Counted from the first letter of the stretch, positions 8,039 through 17,417 are shown. The stretch is DNA of 64,000 nt from Bacillus_AB infantis_B (GCF_008180445.1 NZ_VTER01000012.1:62001-126000), one strand, 5' to 3'. Notes: a model not told the origin generated them from the letters alone. Made by a program: numbers and translations.

Positions 8039-9868
8039 TTATTTTTTGTCGTTGTCGTTTACTTCTTCGAATTCTGCGTCCACGACATTGTCATCTCCGC
8101 CTTGGCCTTCAGCACCCTGAGCTGCCTGAGCCTGCTTCGCTGCTTCTTCGTAGAGCTTCATAGAAAGATTCTGGACGATTTCCTGAAGGGCATCCTTCGC
8201 AGTGCGGATCTCTTCCAGCTCATTCTTTTCGATTGCTGCCTTCAGTGCATCCTTAGCTTCGTTCGCTTGCGCAACTTCCGCTTCATCCACCTTGCCTTCA
8301 AGATCTTTCAAAGTCTTTTCAGTCGTGAAGACTAGCTGGTCTGCCTCATTGCGAAGCTCCACTTCTTCTTTGCGCTTTTTATCTGCTTCTGCATTTTCTT
8401 CTGCTGCCCTGACCATTTGCTGGATTTCATCGTCAGAAAGGCCTGTGGAAGATTTGATTGTAATTGTCTGCTCTTTGTTTGTTCCAAGATCTTTGGCGCG
8501 TACATTGACGATGCCGTTTTTGTCAATATCGAAGGATACTTCGATTTGAGGTATGCCGCGCGGTGCCGGCGGGATATCAGTCAATTGGAAGCGGCCAAGA
8601 GTTTTATTGTCAGCTGACATTGGGCGTTCACCCTGAAGCACATGAATGTCAACAGCAGTCTGGCTGTCAGCCGCTGTAGAGAATACCTGGGACTTGGAAG
8701 TCGGGATTGTTGTGTTGCGCTCGATCAGCTTCGTGAACACTCCGCCCATTGTTTCGATTCCAAGTGATAATGGCGTTACATCCAACAGGACTACATCTTT
8801 AACATCTCCGGAAATGACTCCGCCCTGGATCGCTGCGCCCATAGCAACAACTTCATCAGGATTCACGCCTCTATGAGGGTCTTTTCCGACTTCCTTCTTG
8901 ATTGCTTCCTGAACGGCAGGAATACGGGTTGAACCGCCGACAAGGATGACCTTATCGATTTCTGATGGAGAAAGGCCGGCATCTTTGAGCGCCTGGCGCG
9001 TAGGTCCCATTGTACGTTCTACAAGCCCCGCTGACAGTTCATCAAACTTCGCTCTGGAGAGTGTAACCTCCAGGTGAAGAGGACCTGCATCCCCTGCAGT
9101 GATGAACGGAAGGGAGATTTGTGTAGAAGTGACGCCAGACAAGTCTTTTTTCGCTTTTTCAGCTGCATCTTTCAAGCGCTGAAGCGCCATTTTGTCTTTT
9201 GAAAGGTCGATGCCGTTTTCTTTTTTGAACTGTTCTACTAGATAATCAATGACTGCCTGGTCGAAGTCATCCCCTCCAAGACGGTTGTCGCCGGCAGTTG
9301 ATTTAACTTCAAAAACGCCGTCGCCAAGCTCGAGGATGGATACATCAAATGTACCGCCGCCAAGGTCATAAACAAGGATTGTCTGGTCTTCGTCCATTTT
9401 GTCAAGACCGTATGCAAGAGCCGCTGCTGTAGGCTCGTTGATGATGCGCTCTACTTCCAGGCCGGCAATCCTGCCTGCATCTTTTGTAGCCTGGCGTTCA
9501 GCATCATTGAAATAAGCCGGAACTGTGATAACAGCTTTCTCAACCTTTTCACCAAGATAATCTTCTGCATAGCCTTTAAGATACTGAAGGATGATAGCAG
9601 ACATTTCCTGCGGTGTATATTCCTTGCCTTCTGCTTCCACTTTATGATCTGTACCCATATGGCGTTTAACAGAAATGATCGTATTTGGATTTGTAATGGA
9701 TTGGCGCTTAGCTACCTCGCCAACCTGGCGTTCGCCGTTTTTGAATGCGACAACTGATGGAGTTGTGCGGTTTCCTTCCGGATTCGGAATTACTTTAGGC
9801 TCTCCGCCTTCTAGAACGGATACACATGAGTTTGTAGTACCCAAGTCAATGCCAATGATTTTGCTCAT
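8039..9868 (-). CDS. dnaK: Molecular chaperone DnaK (Hsp70)
   Basis: 609 residues. The N-terminal actin-like ATPase domain opens with IGIDLGTTNSCVSV and carries VYDLGGGTFDVSIL and VGGSTRIPAVQEA. The substrate-binding domain starts after the interdomain linker DVVLLDVTPLSLG, and the helical lid ends in an acidic tail (DDNVVDAEFEEVNDNDKK). It folds nascent and stress-denatured proteins together with DnaJ and GrpE. It is third in the CIRCE-controlled hrcA operon. Complete, with no anomaly. Confidence 0.99.
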   Translation of the reverse strand: MSKIIGIDLGTTNSCVSVLEGGEPKVIPNPEGNRTTPSVVAFKNGERQVGEVAKRQSITNPNTIISVKRHMGTDHKVEAEGKEYTPQEMSAIILQYLKGYAEDYLGEKVEKAVITVPAYFNDAERQATKDAGRIAGLEVERIINEPTAAALAYGLDKMDEDQTILVYDLGGGTFDVSILELGDGVFEVKSTAGDNRLGGDDFDQAVIDYLVEQFKKENGIDLSKDKMALQRLKDAAEKAKKDLSGVTSTQISLPFITAGDAGPLHLEVTLSRAKFDELSAGLVERTMGPTRQALKDAGLSPSEIDKVILVGGSTRIPAVQEAIKKEVGKDPHRGVNPDEVVAMGAAIQGGVISGDVKDVVLLDVTPLSLGIETMGGVFTKLIERNTTIPTSKSQVFSTAADSQTAVDIHVLQGERPMSADNKTLGRFQLTDIPPAPRGIPQIEVSFDIDKNGIVNVRAKDLGTNKEQTITIKSSTGLSDDEIQQMVRAAEENAEADKKRKEEVELRNEADQLVFTTEKTLKDLEGKVDEAEVAQANEAKDALKAAIEKNELEEIRTAKDALQEIVQNLSMKLYEEAAKQAQAAQGAEGQGGDDNVVDAEFEEVNDNDKK

Positions 9869-9899
9869 GTTCCTTACCTCCCGATATTATGTAGTTTTA

Positions 9900-10523
9900 T
9901 TATTGGTTTACTTTTACCATTGCCGGACGGATGACCCTGTCCTTTAGTATATAGCCTTTTTGGAATTCTTCCACAACTGTGTTGGATGCAAAGTTTTCGT
10001 CTTCAACCTGCATGACAGCCTGGTGCAGATGCGGATCAAACTCTTTTCCGACAGCCTCGATTGCTTCGGCGCCTTCTTTTTTGATCGCCTCCGCAAGACT
10101 CCGGTACACCATTTCCATTCCCTGCTGGAGCGTTTTGGCCTGCTCATTGTCAGTTTCCATTTTCAGCGCTCTTTCGAAATTGTCAAGGGCTGGAAGAAGT
10201 TCAGTGATCAGTTTTTGTGCTCTATATTTTTCAGCCGCCTCCTGATCAAGCTTTGCCCGGCGCCTGGAATTATCAAAGTCTGCCTGAAGACGGAGATAGC
10301 GGTTTTCTGCTTCCCACAATTTGGCCTCAAGCTCTGCAATCTTTTCATGTGCAGCCTTCAGTTCTTCGGAGTCTTCCTGGCCCATAGATGACTCTTCACC
10401 ATTTTCACCAGTTTCAGATGGTGAAGCTGATTCTCCAAATACTGCTTCGATCGGCTCATTGCTTCCTTCTGCAGCGGCTGCTTCTTGTTCTTCTTCCTTT
10501 AAAAAGTCCTTATTGTCTGCCAA
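9900..10523 (-). CDS. grpE: Nucleotide exchange factor GrpE
   Basis: 207 residues. An acidic, low-complexity N-terminus (1-60) precedes the long dimer-forming helix (EKIAELEAKLWEAENRYLRLQADFDN) and the beta-domain with GYILKDRVIRPAMVKV at the end. It releases ADP from DnaK. It lies between hrcA and dnaK, 31 bp upstream of dnaK, and its own start is preceded by AGGGAGGTG. Normal length. Confidence 0.97.
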   Translation of the reverse strand: MADNKDFLKEEEQEAAAAEGSNEPIEAVFGESASPSETGENGEESSMGQEDSEELKAAHEKIAELEAKLWEAENRYLRLQADFDNSRRRAKLDQEAAEKYRAQKLITELLPALDNFERALKMETDNEQAKTLQQGMEMVYRSLAEAIKKEGAEAIEAVGKEFDPHLHQAVMQVEDENFASNTVVEEFQKGYILKDRVIRPAMVKVNQ

Positions 10524-10656
10524 CTAGTTCACCTCCCTTAAAGGTTAAGCATGCCTGGCGTGACTTGCATGCCATAGGACGCTGATTGGATATAAATATT
10601 TACACGCAATGAAAGGGATGGAAGACAGCTTCCACCCATCATCAATATTACCTGCG

Positions 10657-11688
10657 TCAGCTCTTTTGATACAGCTTCGTCAGGACGTCAGTGAGGTCTG
10701 CGCTGATAATCTGCAGCAGGCTGATCACCCTTGAATACTCCATCCTCGTCGGCCCAAGGACCGCGATGGTCCCCAGCTGCTCTGCACCCATTGAATAGGT
10801 GGCAGTAATGAGGCTGCAGTTTTCCATGGCCGAGTTCTCATTCTCTCTGCCGATTTTAATATTGATTCCTGATTTATCTTTGCGTATTAAATCATAGATG
10901 CTTTCTTCCTGCTCAATCATATTCATCAGATTCCTGATTTTATTGATATCATGGAATTCCGGCTGGCTGAGCATATTCGTTTTGCCGCCGAAAAAGAGTT
11001 TTTCATTGGCTGACAGCTTTAATATGTCAGCAAAAGAATAGAGCAGGAGATCATAGTGATTGACATGCTGCCTGAGCAGCACAGCCACTTCTTTATAGAT
11101 TTTATCGTTGAGATTATCTATAGGCACACCGGCCAGCCGCTCATTCAGGATATTGACCAGTTTTTCTATTTCCCCAGGATGGATATTCTCGGGTATGCTG
11201 AACATTTTGTTTTCCACATGCCCTGTATCAGTCACAATGATGGCTATGGCCGTATCCTTGTTCAGAGGAACAATCTGAATTTTTCTCAGTTTGTTTTCTT
11301 TAACAGCTGGACCAAGGACAATTGACGTATAGCTCGTCAATTCTGACATGATTCTGGCAGATTTCTGCACAATCTTTTCGAGCTCATAAATCCGCTCTGC
11401 AAAGAGGGACTTAATGGTGAATATATCCTGCTGGTTCAGCTTCTGGGGTGACAATAGATGGTCAACATAATAGCGATAGCCTTTTTCAGAAGGAACCCTT
11501 CCGGATGAGGTGTGTGTTTTCTCGATAAAACCCAATTCTTCTAAATCAGCCATTTCGTTTCGGATAGTGGCCGAACTGAAAGAAATTTCTTCTTTTTTCG
11601 ACAGGCTCCTTGAACCGACTGGCTGGGCAGACCGAATGAAATCATCAACAATCACCTGGAAAATCAATAATTGACGATCTGTTAACAC
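10657..11688 (-). CDS. hrcA: Heat-inducible transcription repressor HrcA
   Basis: 343 residues when started at GTG 11688, which has AGAGGTGA 5 bases upstream; the seven-codon longer reading from 11709 would begin inside the CIRCE operator. The N-terminal winged-helix DNA-binding domain is recognisable (LTDRQLLIFQVIVDDF, GSRSLSKKEEISFSSATIRNEMADL, SSGRVPSEKGYRYYVD), followed by the inserted dimerising domain. HrcA binds CIRCE and needs GroE for activity, so this gene represses its own operon. First gene of hrcA-grpE-dnaK-dnaJ-prmA-rsmE-mtaB. Confidence 0.97.
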   Translation of the reverse strand: MLTDRQLLIFQVIVDDFIRSAQPVGSRSLSKKEEISFSSATIRNEMADLEELGFIEKTHTSSGRVPSEKGYRYYVDHLLSPQKLNQQDIFTIKSLFAERIYELEKIVQKSARIMSELTSYTSIVLGPAVKENKLRKIQIVPLNKDTAIAIIVTDTGHVENKMFSIPENIHPGEIEKLVNILNERLAGVPIDNLNDKIYKEVAVLLRQHVNHYDLLLYSFADILKLSANEKLFFGGKTNMLSQPEFHDINKIRNLMNMIEQEESIYDLIRKDKSGINIKIGRENENSAMENCSLITATYSMGAEQLGTIAVLGPTRMEYSRVISLLQIISADLTDVLTKLYQKS

Positions 11689-11702
11689 GTTTATCACCTC
11701 TG

Positions 11703-11729
11703 TTAGCACTCTTCGTTAGCGAGTGCTAA
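11703..11729 (-). promoter_or_regulatory. CIRCE operator (HrcA binding site)
   Basis: Perfect consensus: TTAGCACTC (11703-11711), nine-base spacer, GAGTGCTAA (11721-11729). It lies 15 bases upstream of the hrcA GTG codon, so it controls the whole heat-shock operon and would also lie in its mRNA leader. Confidence 0.98.
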
Positions 11730-11772
11730 ATCTAATAATAAATTATCAAATTTATAGGCGCGATGTCAATCA

Positions 11773-12912
11773 TTAGATTACACCGATGAAGGATTGAAAT
11801 ACTTCGTTCCCAAGAAGGCGCCCTTTTCGCGTCAGCCGGATCGACTTCCCGCCAGCTTCTATCAGCTCTAATGTCTGAAGCCTTTCCAGCTCGCTCCTGA
11901 ACAGCAAAAGCGGATCTTCTTCAAATTTCTCCATAAAGCGGGAAACTTCTACACCTTCCGTCTTTCTTAGCCCCAGGAACATTTCCTCTTCCATCTTTTC
12001 AGCTTTTGTCACAATATGCGATTCCATGACAGGAAGTTTGTTTTCCGACAAGGGCTCCATATATTTTTTCAGGGGCCCGTAATTGGCATTCCGGCTCCCG
12101 CCTGTATAGCCATGGGCCCCGGCTCCAAAACCGTAATACTCTTCATTATTCCAGTATGTCAGGTTATGCCTGCTTTCAAAACCGGGAAGCGCAAAATTGC
12201 TGATTTCATATTGCTTAAAGCCCTCAAGATCCATCCTTTCCATAAGAAGCTCATACATCGCTGCTTCTGCATCTTCACCCGGTGAAGGAAGCTTCCCTTT
12301 TCGCATAAGATTATAAAAAACCGTCTTCGGTTCAATGATCAGTGAGTAGCCGGAATAGTGCTGGATATCCAGTGTAAAGGCGGTATCCAGCGTTTCCTTG
12401 AATTCAGCGATGGTCTGGCCCGGCAAGCTGTATATAAGGTCCACGCTGATGCTGCTGAACCCTGTTTTTTTCGCAAGTTCAATTGATGAAAATACATCCT
12501 TGGCCCTGTGTGTTCTGCCGATCCTCTTCAGCAATTCTTCATTGAAGGTCTGGACTCCAAAGCTCAGCCTGTTCACCCCTGCATCATAAAGCGCCTTCAG
12601 CTTGTCTTCAGAAAGATCGCCCGGGTTTGCTTCGAAGGTGAATTCCGCCCCTTCTTCAAGAGGCATATGCTTTCTGATTGATGTGCACAGCATCTCGAGC
12701 TGGCGTGCATCCAAGGCAGTCGGGGTGCCTCCGCCAACAAATATTGAACCGAAAGGGCTTGAGGGACGATCCTGAAGCGTCAATTCCATTTCTCTTTCAA
12801 GTGCCTGCAGATATTCATCGACCGGCTGGCCTTTAAGAAACACTTTATTAAAATCACAATAATGGCATATATGTTCACAAAACGGTATATGGATATAAGC
12901 CGCATTTATCAT
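11773..12912 (-). CDS. hemW: Radical SAM heme chaperone HemW
   Basis: 379 residues. The radical-SAM cluster motif CxxxCxxC is in PFCEHICHYCDFNKV near residues 10-24, then GGGTPTAL. The HemW-type C-terminal region includes SRHNLTYWNNEEYYGFGAGAHGY. HemW inserts heme into membrane cytochromes and is often misnamed an oxygen-independent coproporphyrinogen oxidase. ATG 12912 is chosen because homologs begin close to AYIHIPFCEHIC and AAAGGTTGTGA lies upstream; the eleven-codon extension is doubtful. It lies between lepA and hrcA as in Bacillus. Confidence 0.94.
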   Translation of the reverse strand: MINAAYIHIPFCEHICHYCDFNKVFLKGQPVDEYLQALEREMELTLQDRPSSPFGSIFVGGGTPTALDARQLEMLCTSIRKHMPLEEGAEFTFEANPGDLSEDKLKALYDAGVNRLSFGVQTFNEELLKRIGRTHRAKDVFSSIELAKKTGFSSISVDLIYSLPGQTIAEFKETLDTAFTLDIQHYSGYSLIIEPKTVFYNLMRKGKLPSPGEDAEAAMYELLMERMDLEGFKQYEISNFALPGFESRHNLTYWNNEEYYGFGAGAHGYTGGSRNANYGPLKKYMEPLSENKLPVMESHIVTKAEKMEEEMFLGLRKTEGVEVSRFMEKFEEDPLLLFRSELERLQTLELIEAGGKSIRLTRKGRLLGNEVFQSFIGVI

Positions 12913-12965
12913 ACGTGTCGTCACAACCTTTAATAATTTGCTCATCGGCAGATCTTTTTTTCAAT

Positions 12966-13010
12966 GAAAAAGAGGTTAGAGCTGCTTGTATGCAAGCATA
13001 TCTAACCTCC
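12966..13010 (-). terminator. Intrinsic terminator after lepA
   Basis: GAGGTTAGA (12972-12980) pairs with TCTAACCTC (13001-13009), with inner arms TGCTTG/CAAGCA. On the minus strand a T-rich tract follows. It separates lepA from hemW. Confidence 0.8.
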
Positions 13011-13035
13011 GGCAACAAATCAAACCTGGAGCCTG

Positions 13036-14871
13036 TTACTTTTTGGGAGTCGTATCGTCCATTTTCAGGACTGCCATGAATGCTTCCTGCGGAACTTCGA
13101 CAGAGCCGACCTGCTTCATGCGCTTTTTCCCTTCCTTCTGCTTTTCAAGCAGCTTTCTTTTCCGGGAAATATCTCCGCCGTAACATTTCGCCAATACGTT
13201 CTTCCTCATCGCTTTAATCGTTGAACGCGCAACGATCTTTTGCCCGATTGCAGCCTGGATCGGCACCTCAAACTGCTGGCGGGGAATCAGGTCCTTCAGT
13301 TTCTCTACAATCACTTTTCCGCGTTCATACGCAAAATCTCTATGAACAATAAAGCTGAGCGCATCGACTTTTTCAGCGTTAAGCAGAATGTCCATTTTGA
13401 CAAGCTTGGATTCTTTATATCCAATCAGCTCATAATCGAATGAGGCATAGCCTTTTGTGCTGGATTTAAGCTGATCGAAAAAGTCATAGACAATTTCAGA
13501 AAGCGGAATTTCGTACACAATGCTGACCCGGGTCTCATCCATATATTGCATATCAATGAAAATACCGCGTTTTTCCTGGCAGAGCTCCATGATTGCACCG
13601 ACATAATCATTTGGCGCCATCATCGTCGCCTTTACATAAGGCTCTTCGACACGGTCAATTTTTTGTGCGTCAGGCATATCTGATGGATTGTCCACTTTCA
13701 GCGAAGTGCCGTCAGTCATGACAACATCGTAGATAACGCTTGGTGCAGTTGTGATCAAATCTATCTTGAATTCCCGCTCAATGCGTTCCTGGATGATTTC
13801 CATATGAAGCAGTCCAAGGAATCCGCACCGGAAACCGAAGCCCAATGCCTGGGATGTCTCCGGCTCAAACTGAAGCGCAGAATCGTTGAGTTCCAGCTTT
13901 TCAAGCGCTTCGCGCAAATCATTGAATCTGGCGCTGTCAATCGGGTACAGGCCGCAGTATACCATCGGATTCAGCTTCCGGTAGCCTGGCAGGGGTTCTG
14001 TAGCTCCATTTTTCGCGCTTGTGATCGTATCGCCGACACGTGTATCGCCGACATTCTTAATTGCTGCTGTCAGGAAACCTACATCACCTACAGAAAGCTC
14101 AGGCAGCGGAGTTGATTTCGGCGTGAAAACGCCTACCTCCGTGACTTCGAATTCNTTGCCGGTNGCCATCATCTTCACTTTGTCGCCGACCTTCACTGTT
14201 CCTTCAACAACACGGATATAGGCAACAACACCTCTGTATGCATCATAAAGGCTGTCAAAGATCAGCGCCTTCAGCGGGGCATCTGGATCTCCCTGCGGAG
14301 CTGGAACCTTTTCAACGACCTGTTCCAGAATCTCCTCAATTCCGATCCCTGCTTTTGCAGATGCCAATACAGCCTCACTGGCATCAAGCCCGATGACGTC
14401 CTCGATTTCACCGCGCACCCGCTCAGGATCTGCGCTTGGAAGGTCGATTTTGTTGATGACAGGTACAATTTCAAGGTCATTATCAATGGCAAGGTACACA
14501 TTTGCCAGAGTTTGGGCTTCAATGCCTTGTGCAGCATCGACAACAAGCACTGCGCCTTCACATGCAGCAAGGCTTCGGGACACTTCATAAGTAAAGTCGA
14601 CGTGCCCTGGGGTGTCAATCAGATGGAAGGTGTAAATCTCTCCATCTTTTGCTTTATATTTTAATTGCACAGAATTCAATTTTATTGTAATCCCGCGTTC
14701 TCTTTCCAGGTCCATGGAATCGAGCAGCTGATCCTTCATTTCCCGCGCCGTCAAGGCATTCGTTCTTTCCAGGATCCTGTCAGCCAGCGTGGATTTCCCA
14801 TGGTCGATATGGGCAATGATTGAAAAATTCCGGGTTCTGGATTGTCTTTCTAGTCTGTCTTCTCTATTCAT
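13036..14871 (-). CDS. lepA: Elongation factor 4 (LepA)
   Basis: 611-residue translational GTPase that back-translocates or rescues ribosomes. G-motifs: AHIDHGKSTLAD near 20, DTPGHVDFTYE near 82, and NKIDLPSADPER near 136. The EF4-specific C-terminal domain ends with KMDDTTPKK. ATG 14871 follows TAGGAGTGAACGCT. Two ambiguous bases, N at 14155 and 14164, make residues in the stretch MMxTGxEFE undetermined; the reading frame is intact, so this looks like low-quality sequence rather than mutation. Confidence 0.97.
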   Translation of the reverse strand: MNREDRLERQSRTRNFSIIAHIDHGKSTLADRILERTNALTAREMKDQLLDSMDLERERGITIKLNSVQLKYKAKDGEIYTFHLIDTPGHVDFTYEVSRSLAACEGAVLVVDAAQGIEAQTLANVYLAIDNDLEIVPVINKIDLPSADPERVRGEIEDVIGLDASEAVLASAKAGIGIEEILEQVVEKVPAPQGDPDAPLKALIFDSLYDAYRGVVAYIRVVEGTVKVGDKVKMMXTGXEFEVTEVGVFTPKSTPLPELSVGDVGFLTAAIKNVGDTRVGDTITSAKNGATEPLPGYRKLNPMVYCGLYPIDSARFNDLREALEKLELNDSALQFEPETSQALGFGFRCGFLGLLHMEIIQERIEREFKIDLITTAPSVIYDVVMTDGTSLKVDNPSDMPDAQKIDRVEEPYVKATMMAPNDYVGAIMELCQEKRGIFIDMQYMDETRVSIVYEIPLSEIVYDFFDQLKSSTKGYASFDYELIGYKESKLVKMDILLNAEKVDALSFIVHRDFAYERGKVIVEKLKDLIPRQQFEVPIQAAIGQKIVARSTIKAMRKNVLAKCYGGDISRKRKLLEKQKEGKKRMKQVGSVEVPQEAFMAVLKMDDTTPKK

Positions 14872-14974
14872 AGCGTTCACTCCTACTATACTCGCGCATA
14901 TACACTATTTTTGATTATATCAGCAGGGGTTTGAACATTCAAGGAAAAGCGGAAGCACTGAGAAGGCCCCTAAA

Positions 14975-15002
14975 ATAAAACAGCCATCTCCAGGATGGCC
15001 GA
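14975..15002 (-). terminator. Intrinsic terminator after yqxA
   Basis: On the minus strand GGCCATC (14994-15000) pairs with GATGGCT (14982-14988), followed by a T-rich run, between yqxA and lepA. Confidence 0.78.
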
Positions 15003-15012
15003 TTGTTCTCTA

Positions 15013-15351
15013 TTATTTTATCAGATCTGCCACTTTCTTTATGGCGCTGTCTGCGGCCTTTGATAGCCCTTCGGCAAGATCCCTGCCGGCAGAGGAAAAG
15101 AAATTATATGCCTTCATTTCCTCCAGCTTTTCTCTTTTCTTTTCCAGGTCATGTGAAGATACGTCCTGGCCGAGTATGGAGGCCTCCAGCTCCCCTGTGC
15201 TGCCTTCGCTGATGGAGAAAGCAGGATTCAGGCCTTTCTCATCATAGCCTCTCATAGCCCTCGTCCCCTCATTGGCATGCTGCATGCCAAAAAGGACGGA
15301 AATGAACATCAATGCTGCAGCAAGGAAAGCTTTTACCGTAAACTTTTTCAT
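15013..15351 (-). CDS. yqxA: YqxA family protein (DUF3679)
   Basis: 112-residue small protein with an N-terminal hydrophobic segment (about 5-22, FTVKAFLAAALMFISVLFG) that is either a signal peptide or an anchor, then a charged region ending in an amphipathic helix (GLSKAADSAIKKVADLIK). It matches the YqxA family found next to spoIIP in Bacillus; function unknown. ATG 15351 has AGGTGATTGCA upstream. Here its usual partner spoIIP survives only as a fragment. Confidence 0.82.
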   Translation of the reverse strand: MKKFTVKAFLAAALMFISVLFGMQHANEGTRAMRGYDEKGLNPAFSISEGSTGELEASILGQDVSSHDLEKKREKLEEMKAYNFFSSAGRDLAEGLSKAADSAIKKVADLIK

Positions 15352-15374
15352 TGCAATCACCTATTTCATTCTTT

Positions 15375-15600
15375 ATCGGGAGGGATTTATATCAGCTGCC
15401 AGGGTATTTCCCATGGCTTCTCTTGAATGGTCCTATGACTGTGAATAATCCAGCCTTTTCTGCTTAAGGAAGCCTGGGCCCTGGGTATCAGACTTATCCA
15501 CTTTGGCGCCATTGCCCTTTGCCTCCAGGGCTGATTTCATGCGGTCTCCCACTCTGCGCTTGCCTTCAGAAATCCAGACTACATGCCCGGGCGGTTATCA
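15375..15600 (-). pseudogene. spoIIP: Decayed remnant of spoIIP (stage II sporulation protein P)
   Basis: Between gpr and yqxA, where Bacillus keeps spoIIP (about 1.2 kb), there are only ~340 bp. Read on the minus strand from 15573 to a TAG at 15433, the frame gives RVGDRMKSALEAKGNGAKVD and then KSD, which resembles the SpoIIP amidase region that normally continues V-G-x-R-x-x-x-A-L-E-x-K-G-x-G-x-x-V-D. Beyond the stop another short piece (DHSREAMGNTL) continues. No start codon, ribosome binding site or catalytic residues of the full enzyme remain. The family match is from memory, not from a search. Confidence 0.65.
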
Positions 15601-15690
15601 GTTGGTTTCGCTGTTTTCATAGGTCCGCCTCTTCAGCTTAAGTCTAGTAAATCTTATGACTATGCTAGAGTAGATAGAACCTCAAGAATG

Positions 15691-16815
15691 CTACCTCGTA
15701 TAAAAACCGGAATTTTCCTGGTTGATCCTGCTATGGAGGGCAGCGTTCAGCCCATTGGCTACCAGATTGGACATATCCTCCATAAACACATCCACCTCTT
15801 TCGGTGTTACCATCAGATTATGGCCGATAGGAGAAAGCACCTCATAAATCAGCTTTCTCTTTTCTTCATCTGGAAGTGTGCCGACTATGCCAAGGAAAGT
15901 CTGCCGCTGCTGTTCTTCTGGCAGGTCTTCCTCTGTGAGCTTCTTTCTTTTCCCGAAATTCATGCCTGCAGGGGCGAGCGCCCGGGAGGGTCTGTCACCT
16001 TCTTTAAGCTCCCTGCCGAAATGCTTAAGAATGAAATCAATTGTATCGCTTGTGATGCTGACTGCGTCCACTACGGTCGGCACCCCAATTGCAATCACCG
16101 GAATCCCGAGAGTTTCTTTGCTGAGCTCCTTCCGCTTGTTGCCTACCCCTGAACCCGGATGGATGCCTGTATCAGAAATTTGGATGGTAGAGTTCACCCT
16201 TTCAATTGAGCGGGCGGCCAGGGCGTCAACTGCAAGCACAAAGTCCGGCTTCGTCTTCTCCACTACCCCAAAGATGATATCGCTTGTCTCAATCCCGGTC
16301 AGCCCCATAACGCCAGGGGCAAGGGCACTTACAGGCCTGTAGCCCTCCTCAACATTTTCCGGCTGAAGCTGATAAAGGTGGCGTGTGACCAAAATATTCT
16401 CACAAACCTGTGGTCCCAGTGCATCGGGAGTGACATTCCAGTTTCCGAGGCCGACGACAAGGCAGCTTGCATCTTTCTTAATCCCCATCCCCTCAATGAA
16501 GCGGGCCAATTCGCTTGAAAACACATTTTCGACCTTCTGCTGAAGCTCTGTGTCCTGCTGCCTGATACCCTGAACCTCAATGGTTAGATACTTGCCTTCT
16601 TTCTTCCCGAGGGATTTGGCGCCCTCTGATGTCACCTCAACATAAGAAATCTTGAGGTCATCTTCTTCTTTTTCTTTAATTATGACCCCTTCAAGCTGAG
16701 AGAGATTCTCTTCTTTCCCAAGGTTTTTTGAGCGTTCATCCATTACTATCTCCCTGGCTTCAATGGCAAGGTCGGTTCTTATTGAATATCTGCTAAGATC
16801 TAATGGTTCTTTCAC
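15691..16815 (-). CDS. gpr: GPR endopeptidase (spore germination protease)
   Basis: 374-residue aspartic-type protease (family A25/HybD fold) that degrades small acid-soluble spore proteins at germination. Typical stretches are present: SCLVVGLGNWNVTPDALGP, PGVMGLTGIETSDII and DTGIHPGSGVGNKRKELS. The propeptide processing region is near residues 10-20 (RYSIRTDLAIEA). The start is GTG at 16815 with AGAGGG seven bases upstream. It is expected to be sigma-G dependent and forespore expressed, but no clear sigma-G promoter could be assigned by eye. Complete, despite loss of its operon partner spoIIP. Confidence 0.96.
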   Translation of the reverse strand: MKEPLDLSRYSIRTDLAIEAREIVMDERSKNLGKEENLSQLEGVIIKEKEEDDLKISYVEVTSEGAKSLGKKEGKYLTIEVQGIRQQDTELQQKVENVFSSELARFIEGMGIKKDASCLVVGLGNWNVTPDALGPQVCENILVTRHLYQLQPENVEEGYRPVSALAPGVMGLTGIETSDIIFGVVEKTKPDFVLAVDALAARSIERVNSTIQISDTGIHPGSGVGNKRKELSKETLGIPVIAIGVPTVVDAVSITSDTIDFILKHFGRELKEGDRPSRALAPAGMNFGKRKKLTEEDLPEEQQRQTFLGIVGTLPDEEKRKLIYEVLSPIGHNLMVTPKEVDVFMEDMSNLVANGLNAALHSRINQENSGFYTR

Positions 16816-17093
16816 ATTGCTGCCCTCTTTTCTTCAATCCGGCCTGGGCCGGTGCTTTTTCCTAGCTTTGCCCAAACCATGCCAATTCATTCAGAAGCTG
16901 TCCCGCCTGAAGCCCCTAAAATGAGCAAACTGCTTTTGGGTCCTTCCCAGCAAAAAGAATTGATTTTAAACTACAGTATTGCATTATTGGCATGCCTTTG
17001 ATAAAATAGCACTTGTTCTTAATTATTGTTAATGAATGATATGAAAGTCGAGTTAATATAATCTCGATTGCTTTTTTCTAGGAGGTGAATGGA

Positions 17094-17360
17094 ATGCCAA
17101 ACATTAAATCTGCTATTAAACGCGTAAAAACAAGCGAAGCCCGCAATGCTCAGAACGTGACTGTAAAGTCTTCAATGCGTACTGCTGTCAAGAAAGCGGA
17201 AGCTGCAATCGTTAACGAAGATACAGCTGCTGCTAAGACTTCATATGCTAACGCAGTTAGCCAGCTTGATAAAGCTGCTGCAAAAGGCCTTATCCACAAA
17301 AACGCTGCTGCACGCAAGCAATCTCGTCTTGCTAAAAAACTAAACTCTTTGAACGCGTAA
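17094..17360 (+). CDS. rpsT: 30S ribosomal protein S20
   Basis: 88 residues: MPNIKSAIKRVKTSEARNAQN... ending HKNAAARKQSRLAKKLNSLNA, an Ala/Lys-rich helical protein binding the 5' domain of 16S rRNA. ATG 17094 is preceded by a perfect AGGAGGTGAA; the GTG three codons upstream overlaps that site and is rejected. It is divergent from gpr and convergent with holA, as in B. subtilis. A terminator follows at once. Confidence 0.98.
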   Translation: MPNIKSAIKRVKTSEARNAQNVTVKSSMRTAVKKAEAAIVNEDTAAAKTSYANAVSQLDKAAAKGLIHKNAAARKQSRLAKKLNSLNA

Positions 17361-17376
17361 TCGTTTAAAGATTCCC

Positions 17377-17402
17377 GGCTATCTTTCAGATAGCCTTTTC
17401 TT
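17377..17402 (+). terminator. Intrinsic terminator of rpsT
   Basis: GGCTATC (17377-17383), loop TTTCA, GATAGCC (17389-17395), then TTTTCTT. Confidence 0.9.
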
Positions 17403-17417
17403 ATGCCGAAAAACAGT

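Noticed and set aside
16816..17090. Sigma-G promoter for gpr
   Set aside because: Expected from known regulation, but no pair of -35/-10 elements fitted the consensus well enough to report.
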